A stretch of 15,518 nucleotides of DNA, from positions 1 through 15,518 of the forward strand of contig JAAEQP010000100.1 in NCBI GenBank assembly GCA_024231375.1. Direction: 5' to 3'. The translations under genes were made by a program, and so were the position numbers. The DNA is from a bacterium (GTDB lineage: Bacteria > Hydrogenedentota > Hydrogenedentia > Hydrogenedentiales > SLHB01). Shown here one piece after another: positions 1 through 6,306 of this stretch. Position 1 is the stretch's first letter. Each line of letters starts with the position of its first letter. The notes beneath the pieces are model-generated. The model was not told the origin of the DNA and made no database searches. It saw nothing but the letters and a program-made list of their open reading frames with translations.

Positions 1-41
1 CAAATGGTCCCCATATGTGTTGGATGGGCCAGGCTATCCAC

Positions 42-78
42 AAATGGGAGAGGCCCCACCTGCCAGACCCTCCCATTT
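42..78. other. Inverted repeat, possible terminator of an upstream gene
   Basis: Two perfectly complementary 9-base arms, AAATGGGAG at 42-50 and CTCCCATTT at 70-78, flank a 19-base loop. The arms end in A and T runs only three bases long, so it would be a weak intrinsic terminator at best. No gene is visible from position 1 to 184 otherwise. It could close a plus-strand gene lying left of the window. Confidence 0.3.
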
Positions 79-130
79 CCCGGGCTAGTGCGATTCCCTG
101 CCGGAAGTACGGGGCAACGAGGCAAGGACG

Positions 131-139
131 TGCTATACT
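131..139 (+). promoter_or_regulatory. Extended -10 promoter for the 61-residue protein gene
   Basis: TGCTATACT matches an extended -10 (TG-n-TATAAT-like hexamer, five of six bases). No convincing -35 lies 16-18 bases upstream, as is normal for extended -10 promoters. Transcription would start near 146, leaving a leader of about 39 bases before the ATG at 185. Confidence 0.4.
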
Positions 140-184
140 CGTAACCAGGTGGTTTGACTGAGGCTTTCGAATTTGGGGACAAGC

Positions 185-370
185 ATGCACGTTCGAACCT
201 TCGTCGGCAAGGTGAGCGTCGAGGCACTCCGGCAAATGGACGACCAGATCAACAAGTGGCTGGACGCCGAGAAAGCCGAAGCCCGGCATATCTCCCAGAC
301 CTTCGGGTACGAGTTGCACCGGGAAGCGGCCAACAACGAGCCCGTAATCGTCACATCGATCTGGTACTAA
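185..370 (+). CDS. Small conserved-looking protein of unknown function (61 aa)
   Basis: I do not recognise a named family. The 61-residue product starts MHVRTFVGK, has a central charged, probably helical stretch (about residues 10-36, with QMDDQINKWLDAEKAEAR), and ends with a hydrophobic strand-like tail finishing VIVTSIWY. There is no signal peptide, membrane segment or cysteine, so a cytoplasmic protein is likely. I chose the ATG at 185 because GGGGA lies five bases upstream; a TTG at 173 is in frame but has no better ribosome site. An extended -10 sits about 45 bases upstream. The next gene starts 200 bases later behind its own promoter, so this is probably monocistronic. Reality as a gene rests on promoter, ribosome site and clean composition; a function cannot be assigned. 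Confidence 0.6.
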   Translation: MHVRTFVGKVSVEALRQMDDQINKWLDAEKAEARHISQTFGYELHREAANNEPVIVTSIWY

Positions 371-457
371 CGACAGGATGGAGGACACCAAACGGCGGGC
401 AGACGGCGGTATTGCGCCGGTAATCCGCTTGTATTGGGGATAATCGGCCCGTCGGTA

Positions 458-486
458 TTGAGCCACCCGCCTAACGGTGGTACACT
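458..486 (+). promoter_or_regulatory. Sigma70-type promoter with extended -10 for the IIA-zinc ribbon gene
   Basis: TTGAGC at 458-463 is followed by a 17-base spacer and TACACT at 481-486, with TGG directly before the -10 (478-480). The predicted start is near 493, giving a leader of about 78 bases. The spacer itself holds an imperfect inverted repeat (CCACCCG at 463-469, CGGTGG at 475-480), which could be a repressor site or chance. Apart from this, I see nothing coding in 371-570. Confidence 0.5.
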
Positions 487-570
487 CACACCGTGCGTGA
501 CTCACGCAAGCTCCCGTGTCCGGCGGGATTGAATCCGGGACGGTCAACCGACAAAGAGGACGATTACGGG

Positions 571-1401
571 ATGATCCTGACCAAGTACATCACCAAGACC
601 TGCGTAATTCCCAACCTGGAGGCGTCCTCCAAAGCGGATGCCCTGAAGGAGTTGACCCATCTTCTCTTCGAAAAGAAGAAGATGGAGTGCTCCGGCCCGG
701 CCCTTGATCAGATTGTGGCCCGTGAAGTGACCGAGAGCACCGGCATCGGTCGCGGCATCGCCGTCCCCCACGCCCGCGTCACCGGAATGAAGACTCTGTC
801 GTGCGCCGTCGGCCGCGTCCCGGACGGACTGGATTTCATGGCCGTCGACCGCAAACCGGTTCATCTGATCTTCCTGATTTGTTACCCGCCGAACGAACAG
901 ACCACCTACCTCAATTTCGTGGCTACCGTCGCCAAGCTGCTCAGCGACAAGGACCATCTGGCGGGCATGCTCAACGCCGAGACGGCCGAAGACATGTACA
1001 ACGTGTTGGAAGAGTTGTCAGAGGGGTTCACGGAGAACCACGAGCAACACTTGAGAAAGCTCAAGGCCGATCCTGCCCTCGCGAAAGTCGGGGATGCCCA
1101 CGCCGACCTGATCCTGTTGGCGCGCTTGCAGCTCTGCCAGGAGATGCTCGACACCGCCCGGAACGGCAAGGCCCAGATCAAGAAACGCATTGAGAACATC
1201 CGTTCGCTCGTGGAACCCCGTATCCTGAAGCACTACGACAAGCTCATGCGGGGTCGTCCGCCGGCGCTGGTACCCGTCGAGGGCGACACGTGCCAGGGCT
1301 GCTTCATGCGGTTACCGTCGAAGTTTGTGCAGCAGGTTCGGCAGGATCCCGAACACATACACACCTGCACCAACTGCAGCAGGTTCATCTACGTGGTATA
1401 G
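571..1401 (+). CDS. PTS IIA(Ntr)-like domain fused to C-terminal zinc ribbon
   Basis: The 276-residue protein has two parts. Residues 1-150 are a PTS EIIA type-2 (PtsN/fructose-type) domain with the phosphohistidine motif TGIGRGIAVPHAR, His67 being the expected phosphate acceptor. Residues 155-230 look helical and coiled-coil-like, and residues 241-269 form a zinc ribbon of the zf-RING_7 kind, CxxC-x21-CxxC (Cys241, 244, 266, 269). In the known family IIA(Ntr) takes phosphate from NPr/HPr and regulates by protein contact rather than carrying sugar; that role here is inferred. No EI, HPr, IIB or IIC gene is in the window. The ATG at 571 is preferred: AGAGGA lies ten bases upstream and the family N-terminus fits, whereas the frame extends upstream to 493 without a better site. 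The cNMP-sensor gene follows after 38 bases, probably in one operon. Confidence 0.88.
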   Translation: MILTKYITKTCVIPNLEASSKADALKELTHLLFEKKKMECSGPALDQIVAREVTESTGIGRGIAVPHARVTGMKTLSCAVGRVPDGLDFMAVDRKPVHLIFLICYPPNEQTTYLNFVATVAKLLSDKDHLAGMLNAETAEDMYNVLEELSEGFTENHEQHLRKLKADPALAKVGDAHADLILLARLQLCQEMLDTARNGKAQIKKRIENIRSLVEPRILKHYDKLMRGRPPALVPVEGDTCQGCFMRLPSKFVQQVRQDPEHIHTCTNCSRFIYVV

Positions 1402-1439
1402 CGGCCGCGCGAGGGCGGCCCACCGGAGGGGAGTTCGCC

Positions 1440-1886
1440 ATGCCTTCGCTCGACAAGTTCAGGATGCTGGCCCGGGAAGTCGATCTGTTCCAGGGGTTGA
1501 GCCCGGAAGACGTCTCCAAGATCTTCGCCAAAGGGATGACGATGCAGGTCGAGAAGGGCAACGTCATCTTCTACCAGGGCACCACGGGAAACCAGATGTA
1601 CGTGGTCCTGGGTGGCACGGTGTCGCTCTACGACAAGAAGAAACACTTGGTCAACCTTGGCGTGGGCGACATGTTCGGCGAAATGGCTCTCATCAACAAC
1701 GAGCCGCGTAGCGCCACCGCCGTAGCCGCCGAAACCACCAGCCTATTCGTGCTCAGCGAAACGATCTTCCACAAACTGCTCACCAAACGCGTAGCGATCC
1801 GGATTCTGCTGAACATCATCGGCACGCTCAGCCATCGTCTGCGCGACATGAACACCAAGATGACCCAGCTCAAGGAAAGCATGTAG
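1440..1886 (+). CDS. Stand-alone cyclic nucleotide-binding domain protein
   Basis: This 148-residue protein is almost entirely one Crp/PKA-type cNMP-binding domain. The beta-roll covers roughly residues 14-105. The phosphate-binding cassette at 79-94 reads FGEMALINNEPRSATA, with the conserved Glu81 and Arg90 that hold the ribose and cyclic phosphate, so ligand binding should be intact. A long C-terminal helix (about 112-147) follows. There is no helix-turn-helix, so it is not a Crp-like transcription factor; it may be a sensor or partner subunit. A strong GGAGGGGAG lies just upstream of the ATG at 1440, within the 38-base gap after the IIA-zinc ribbon gene. Whether it binds cAMP, cGMP or another nucleotide cannot be read from sequence. 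A partnership with the preceding gene is inference from position. Confidence 0.9.
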   Translation: MPSLDKFRMLAREVDLFQGLSPEDVSKIFAKGMTMQVEKGNVIFYQGTTGNQMYVVLGGTVSLYDKKKHLVNLGVGDMFGEMALINNEPRSATAVAAETTSLFVLSETIFHKLLTKRVAIRILLNIIGTLSHRLRDMNTKMTQLKESM

Positions 1887-1947
1887 CCGGCGGCCGCGCG
1901 CGTTTCACACTAAGTCAGCCCTGCCACGCCCCTAGGGGAGAGCCTCC

Positions 1948-2826
1948 ATGTTCATCGACATCCACGGCCATACCCTGAAATCTCCTGTGCCGACAGTGAA
2001 TGGCATTCCATGGGTGTCGCCGCCGGATCATCTGGTGTCACGCTACGACGCCCTGGGCATCGAGCGTGCTGTCATGCTCCCCCTGGTGAATCCCGAGTGC
2101 TGCTACGCCAGCCAGTCGGTGGAGGAAATCCTCGAGATCTGCGACACCTTCCCCGGACGGTTCATCCCGTTCTGCAACATCGACCCGCGATCCGTCAACA
2201 ATTCGGTGTCGGCCCGCCTCGACCATCTGCTCCGCCACTACCGCGACCGGGGATGCAAAGGCATCGGCGAGGTCTGCGCCAACCTGCCCTTCCTCCATCC
2301 CATGGTGCAGAACCTGTTCCGCCACGTGCAGGACGTGGGATTCCCCCTCACGTTCCACATCAGCCCCGAAATCGGGTCCAACTACGGCCTCTATGACGAT
2401 CCGGGGCTGCCTCAGCTCGAACGGTCGCTCGCCCTGTTTCCGAATCTGCGGTTCCTGGCCCACTCCCAAGCATTCTGGGCCGAGATGGCGCCCCTTGAAA
2501 CACCCGCCGACCGATGGGGGTACCCCTCCTACCCGATCAAGGAAGAGGGGATCGTGCCCAAGCTGATGCGTCGGTATCCAAACCTCCTCGGTGACTTGTC
2601 GGCCGGGAGCGGCTGCAACGCCCTGACGCGCGACCCGGACTACGCCGTGACCTTTCTCAACGAGTTCCAGGACCGGCTCTTCTTCGGTACGGACATCTGC
2701 GCGCCCGACACGGAAACGCCCCTCGTGGATTTCCTGATAGGCCTGCGCGAGACCGGAAGGATCGATGAAGCCGTGTTCCGGAAGGTCGCCCGCGAGAACG
2801 CCGTCAAGCTGCTGGAACTCGAGTAA
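1948..2826 (+). CDS. Amidohydrolase-2 family TIM-barrel metal-dependent hydrolase
   Basis: The 292-residue protein has the layout of the amidohydrolase_2 (ACMSD-like) family. It opens with the metal motif HGH (His6, His8) in a first strand MFIDIHGH. GCKGIGEV gives Lys104/Glu108, His137 follows in the strand LTFHI, His172 in LAHS, and the last metal ligand is Asp249 in FFGTDI. These families hydrolyse C-N bonds or decarboxylate small aromatic or heterocyclic acids; the substrate here is unknown. No signal peptide is present, so it is cytoplasmic. GGGGAG stands seven bases before the ATG. It follows the cNMP-domain gene by 61 bases with no obvious promoter or terminator between, so it may be the last gene of that operon. 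It converges with the phosphoesterase gene, only six bases separating the two coding ends. Confidence 0.88.
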   Translation: MFIDIHGHTLKSPVPTVNGIPWVSPPDHLVSRYDALGIERAVMLPLVNPECCYASQSVEEILEICDTFPGRFIPFCNIDPRSVNNSVSARLDHLLRHYRDRGCKGIGEVCANLPFLHPMVQNLFRHVQDVGFPLTFHISPEIGSNYGLYDDPGLPQLERSLALFPNLRFLAHSQAFWAEMAPLETPADRWGYPSYPIKEEGIVPKLMRRYPNLLGDLSAGSGCNALTRDPDYAVTFLNEFQDRLFFGTDICAPDTETPLVDFLIGLRETGRIDEAVFRKVARENAVKLLELE

Positions 2827-2827
2827 T

Positions 2828-2843
2828 CGAAGTCAGGACTTCG
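2828..2843. repeat. Near-perfect palindrome at the convergent gene ends
   Basis: CGAAGTC (2828-2834) and GACTTCG (2837-2843) are perfect inverted arms around AG. The site sits between the amidohydrolase stop (2824-2826) and runs over the phosphoesterase stop (2833-2835). No T-run follows on either strand, so it is not a standard intrinsic terminator, but a short hairpin in both transcripts is possible. Confidence 0.35.
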
Positions 2844-3975
2844 GCGAGAAGGCGTGCCGCAACGTCAGACGCCGCTCAGCAGGCGGGTACCACCCTTGCG
2901 GCGCGTGCTGCGACGTGTGCAGGTAACACCCCACTTTGACCGCATCACTTCCTTTGTCGAACTCCAGCAACCGGCTCATGGGAACCGTCGTCGATGAAAC
3001 GTGGTATTGCGTGAGGGCCGCCACGTTGACGAAATGGACGCCCCACTTCGTTTCGATGTGACTCCGCCCGCCGGTCCGATCATCCGGGGTGCTGTGAGTA
3101 TGGGCGCCGAGCCACAGGTCGATGGCGCCCGGATGGTTCGCCAGATACTGTTCGAACGCTTGCGCATCAGGCGTATCGTCAAGAAAATACAGGTACGATG
3201 CCCCTTCCGGCCCACCCTTGGGGTAGTACCCGTGGTAGAGGCTCTTCCATGAGCCGTCCACCTTCTTCGTGAATCCTTCCCACGGCCCGGATGCTACCGT
3301 CGTCTCCTTTAGCATGTGATGATGCGTGGAGATGATGATGCAGTCCTGATTCGATTCCACCATACCCTTCCACCACTCGAAGGTCTCGCTTGTGACGGCG
3401 CCCGCTGGGTACCCGCCCCGTTCGCCTCGGCCCACAGGCGGTCCGCCGTCGTTTCGGTCGCTCATCATCAGAAACAGAATGTTGCCCACACGAAACGAGT
3501 AACGCTCCCAGGTTCCTTCGATGGCGTACGGCCGGTCCCTCGCGTCCACGGTCGAGAACTCCGTACTGCGACCAACCGGATCGACCCACTTCCGATACCA
3601 CCACTGGCAGGGTTCGTCCGGACCGCTGGCGTCGTGGTTCCCGGCGATGTTGTAGAAACGCTCGCGGCCATGCGTCTTCCCCGCTGAAAACTGGCGGACC
3701 ACTTCGGGACCCTCGGCATCGGTGGGGGGCGGCTGGCTGCCACTAAGGTCACCCAGGTGTACGGCAATGTCCCATGCGAACGAAGGCCCGCCCTCGCTGC
3801 CGCCCGACTCGGACTGGCGGATGGCGTCCGCAAGACTCTCCCGACCCTTCCGCAGATCGGTGTGAACATGCGAGCACGCCATAGCCCACAGCTTGAATGA
3901 ATCCCGGTCGGCGGCCTCTTGGGGTTCCTGTGCTCCTGCTCCCAGAACCGTCAGACACGCGGCCAGCGACAGCAT
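2833..3975 (-). CDS. Exported calcineurin-like metallophosphoesterase
   Basis: The 380-residue protein carries the ordered metal motifs of calcineurin-type phosphoesterases: SHVH at 35-38, GDLSG at 75-79, GNHD at 112-115, a histidine run THHH at 217-220 and GAHTHS at 290-295. These normally build a two-metal site that cleaves phosphomono- or diesters. The first motif has His36 where an Asp is usual (DxH), an uncommon variant. The N-terminus MLSLAACLTVLGAGAQ looks like a short export signal, with cleavage likely after AGA; a lipobox reading (LAAC) would be too close to the start. The ATG at 3975 lies two bases after the stop of the SDR gene, with AAGGAG inside the end of that gene, so the two are probably translationally coupled. 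The substrate is unknown; PVC genomes have many such secreted enzymes. Confidence 0.85.
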   Translation of the reverse strand: MLSLAACLTVLGAGAQEPQEAADRDSFKLWAMACSHVHTDLRKGRESLADAIRQSESGGSEGGPSFAWDIAVHLGDLSGSQPPPTDAEGPEVVRQFSAGKTHGRERFYNIAGNHDASGPDEPCQWWYRKWVDPVGRSTEFSTVDARDRPYAIEGTWERYSFRVGNILFLMMSDRNDGGPPVGRGERGGYPAGAVTSETFEWWKGMVESNQDCIIISTHHHMLKETTVASGPWEGFTKKVDGSWKSLYHGYYPKGGPEGASYLYFLDDTPDAQAFEQYLANHPGAIDLWLGAHTHSTPDDRTGGRSHIETKWGVHFVNVAALTQYHVSSTTVPMSRLLEFDKGSDAVKVGCYLHTSQHAPQGWYPPAERRLTLRHAFSPKS

Positions 3976-3977
3976 TG

Positions 3978-5075
3978 CTACGCAATCTCCTTGTGTTTGG
4001 GACCGCGCCGGATGACGGCGTCCCCATGGTGCTCTTTGAAGTGGGCCACCATGGTGTCAACGTACTCGGGCAACTGAGGGCACTGGATTCCGTACCGCGC
4101 CAGCGCCTCCGAAGCGTGTGACGTGTCGTACTCCACACACAACCCGGTGTACACCAAGGCGTCGTAGGGCAGTCCGACCAAACGTCCGACGAAAGGCAGA
4201 CGAAAGAACGCCTTCAACACACCGACGGGCACCCGCAGGAGCGGCGTACGCTTGCCAAGGGCCGCACAGGCCCGATCCGTGAACGCATTCCACGTCAAGG
4301 GCGCTGGATCGGTCAGATGATACACTCGGCCCGTCGATTCCGAGTCTTCCAACAGGCACACACAGGCGTCCGTCACGTAGTCGACGGGCGGCGCATTACA
4401 CTTCGATTCGCCGCCCTCCGGCATAATCAGATGAAGGTTCCGCGATATCGCCACGAGTGCGAAATAGGGCCCGTCGATCTTGTCGAACTCCCCTGTCTTC
4501 GAATCGCCCACCACGTATCCTGGCCGGAAGATGGCCGTGGGGATTCGGTCGCGCCGTTCTCGAACCAGCTTCTCTGATAGGTACTTGGTTTCTTCGTAGT
4601 GATTCTTGAAAGACTGCCCCACATCAAAGTCGTCTTCCGTGAACGTGCCTTCGAAACTCCCCGACACGGCGCACGTGCTGATGTGCCCGAAACGTTCCAG
4701 GCGCGGCGCACCCTCCAGAAGATCCAACACGTTCCGCGTGCCGTCTACGTTGACGCGATGCGCCACCTCGGCGGGCACGGACAGATCGTAGATCGCGGCC
4801 AGATGCAGCGCGTGTGTCATGGACGCGCGCACGGTGTCGCGGGCCTCATCGCTCAACCCCAACCCGGGCTTCGTGATGTCGCCTTCAAGAACCTGTACGC
4901 GGGATGCGTCTTCCCCCTTCGGAAGGACTTCCGCCACGTGTTGCCGCAGTCGGTCCACAAACCCGGGATGCTCGATCAGGAGCAGTTCGACGCCGGGACG
5001 TGCCAGGTAGCGCGCCACGATGTTGCGGCCGATGAAGCCGCCGGCGCCCGTCATGAATACGACTGGGCCTGCCAT
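3978..5075 (-). CDS. Extended SDR, NAD(P)-dependent epimerase/dehydratase type
   Basis: The 365-residue protein is an extended short-chain dehydrogenase/reductase. The Rossmann fingerprint TGAGGFIG (9-16) binds NAD(P). An acidic GDITKP is at 65-70, the helix-entry VNVDGT at 108-113, the active-site Ser133 in HIST, the catalytic Tyr160-x3-Lys164 in HYEETK, and the RPGYVVG segment at 184-190. The C-terminal part (about 225-345) would form the substrate domain. Its style resembles NAD(P)-binding 4/male-sterility-like reductases and sugar epimerases; I cannot choose a substrate. No signal peptide is seen, so it is cytoplasmic, unlike its exported partner downstream. AGGAGG lies nine bases before the ATG. 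The downstream phosphoesterase starts two bases after the stop, which indicates one operon. Confidence 0.85.
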   Translation of the reverse strand: MAGPVVFMTGAGGFIGRNIVARYLARPGVELLLIEHPGFVDRLRQHVAEVLPKGEDASRVQVLEGDITKPGLGLSDEARDTVRASMTHALHLAAIYDLSVPAEVAHRVNVDGTRNVLDLLEGAPRLERFGHISTCAVSGSFEGTFTEDDFDVGQSFKNHYEETKYLSEKLVRERRDRIPTAIFRPGYVVGDSKTGEFDKIDGPYFALVAISRNLHLIMPEGGESKCNAPPVDYVTDACVCLLEDSESTGRVYHLTDPAPLTWNAFTDRACAALGKRTPLLRVPVGVLKAFFRLPFVGRLVGLPYDALVYTGLCVEYDTSHASEALARYGIQCPQLPEYVDTMVAHFKEHHGDAVIRRGPKHKEIA

Positions 5076-5104
5076 GTGTCAGTACCTCCTTCTGGGTTCC
5101 ACTA

Positions 5105-5133
5105 AGCCTAGGTGATGCGGATGCGTGGTGCAA
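5105..5133 (-). promoter_or_regulatory. Weak candidate promoter for the SDR-phosphoesterase pair
   Basis: On the minus strand TTGCAC (5133-5128) is followed by 17 bases and TAGGCT (5110-5105). Each hexamer matches consensus at only three positions, but position and spacing suit transcription starting about 20 bases before the ATG at 5075. Confidence 0.22.
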
Positions 5134-5237
5134 GGTTGGCAAACCGTCGACCGGTCTGGGCGTAGTCGACTCACAAGGAAGAAGGGACGGGCGAGTTGTT
5201 TGAAAGCACAAGAGAGCTGCCTGCGTTTCAACCCCCG

Positions 5238-5266
5238 TTGATTCCGCCCGCCATTTCTGGTTAACC
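5238..5266 (+). promoter_or_regulatory. Candidate promoter for the lipoprotein gene pair
   Basis: TTGATT at 5238-5243, a 17-base spacer ending in TGG, then TTAACC at 5261-5266. The -10 is poor, but the geometry (TTGnnn, 17 bases, TGG-T) is the same as at 458-486 and 6271-6299. The leader would be about 80 bases. The rest of 5091-5351 shows nothing coding. Confidence 0.3.
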
Positions 5267-5351
5267 TCATCAGTGGCACCGTCAGATCTTGGTGGAATCG
5301 TTACGATCATGAGTCGGCACCCCTGCCAACATCCTGCGGAGGAATGACCCG

Positions 5352-5963
5352 ATGACGCACAAGAATTTCGGCAGAGCACTTCTGGTAATCTGGCCGTTTT
5401 CGCTTCTACTGGGATGTGGATGCAGCGGGTTTGTTCTGGAACAACCGGACGGGACATGTCTCATCCATGTGGAAAGCGGTCTGTATGTCCATCGTGAAGT
5501 CGAAGTGCGGGTCAATGCTGCAAGATTCGAATCACCACCCGAGCATGCCGCGCCCGGGGCTGTTTCAGAATTGGACTCAACTCGTTTCTTCCGGTTGGGA
5601 TGCAGTTCCACTTATCTTAGACCGCTAGAGGACAAAGGGCGCGGAGACGATTTCGTTTGGCGCGAGGTTACACACGTGTCGAAAGACGATCGGAAGGGCA
5701 AGACGGCTCTGGGCGTACATGTGCGGTGGGAAAAGGAAGGCGCTACTAGAGCCTATGATGCCATGGAGATCTTTGATTTCCCCCTGCCGGATGTCAGTCA
5801 GATTGACACTTGGACTCCCTGGGTCAAGGCAGACAGAAGTCGGGAAGGGGTCTTTGCTTGGCACGCGGAAGCCAACAAGCACGGTCAGGAGACAGTCGCG
5901 CCACCGGCTTACCCTTTCCAGATGCGTTTCCGACTCGTTCTGAGCAAGCGGATGTACCCGTAA
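5352..5963 (+). CDS. Unrecognised lipoprotein (203 aa)
   Basis: I do not recognise the family. The N-terminus is a type II signal peptide: charged start MTHKNFGR, hydrophobic core ALLVIWPFSLLLG, then a lipobox LLGC with Cys22 as the expected lipidated residue; a second cysteine follows at 24. The mature part (about 180 residues) has two more cysteines, Cys36 and Cys84, that could pair outside the cytoplasm, and ends RMYP. No membrane segment follows. GGAGGA stands eight bases before the ATG at 5352; an ATG at 5344 stops after two codons. The next gene begins 17 bases downstream, so the two are probably co-transcribed. Base composition is about 55% GC in the lines I counted, a little below the flanking genes, a mild hint of separate ancestry. 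Confidence 0.75.
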   Translation: MTHKNFGRALLVIWPFSLLLGCGCSGFVLEQPDGTCLIHVESGLYVHREVEVRVNAARFESPPEHAAPGAVSELDSTRFFRLGCSSTYLRPLEDKGRGDDFVWREVTHVSKDDRKGKTALGVHVRWEKEGATRAYDAMEIFDFPLPDVSQIDTWTPWVKADRSREGVFAWHAEANKHGQETVAPPAYPFQMRFRLVLSKRMYP

Positions 5964-5980
5964 CTGCTTGGAGGGATAAG

Positions 5981-6235
5981 ATGGAATTCTCTTTTCAGCA
6001 GAGATGGAAGGAAGAGCTTGTCTGCAGTTCATCCCAAGGGCAATTCGGTCTGGAGATCACGATGGGCGGAGCCCGGTGCGTGTATCTCCCGACGGAAGCA
6101 AGCTGGAAGTCGCGGGGACCAGCTTGGGCAGTTGACCATTGGGAGTCGCTCCATACCCAACTGACGGCGTGGTGTGAGGAAAACGGCGCCACGCTGCACC
6201 TCGACGAGAGGGCAATGGTCTATCCTGTGGATTGA
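5981..6235 (+). CDS. Unrecognised small cytoplasmic protein (84 aa)
   Basis: The 84-residue product starts MEFSFQQRWK and ends AMVYPVD. It has strand-like stretches (FGLEITM, CVYLP), a tryptophan-rich centre (Trp46, 53 and 57), and a probable helix around HWESLHTQLTAWCEENG. There is no signal peptide. GGAGG lies six bases before the ATG at 5981, better than any start further up the same frame, which would overlap the lipoprotein gene. Being small, acidic-to-neutral and directly behind a secreted unknown protein, it resembles in layout an immunity or accessory protein, but nothing in the sequence proves that. I cannot assign a function. Confidence 0.65.
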   Translation: MEFSFQQRWKEELVCSSSQGQFGLEITMGGARCVYLPTEASWKSRGPAWAVDHWESLHTQLTAWCEENGATLHLDERAMVYPVD

Positions 6236-6270
6236 GTGCCCTTCCGTGCGCTCATCCTCCCGCGCCTCGC

Positions 6271-6299
6271 TTGCCGGTCGCCTCGGGCCTTGGTATGCT
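6271..6299 (+). promoter_or_regulatory. Promoter for a leaderless rsmE transcript
   Basis: TTGCCG (6271-6276), 17-base spacer, TATGCT (6294-6299) with TGG before it (6291-6293). The expected transcription start, six to eight bases past the -10, falls at about 6306-6307, which is the ATG of rsmE. This explains why no ribosome-binding site precedes that start. Confidence 0.5.
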
Positions 6300-6306
6300 T
6301 CCACCC

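Noticed and set aside
1440..1886. Crp/Fnr transcription factor
   Set aside because: The protein ends after the long C-helix and has no helix-turn-helix domain.
5981..6235. Calling the 84-residue protein an immunity protein
   Set aside because: Only size and position suggest it; no toxin domain is seen in the adjoining lipoprotein and no immunity family was recognised.
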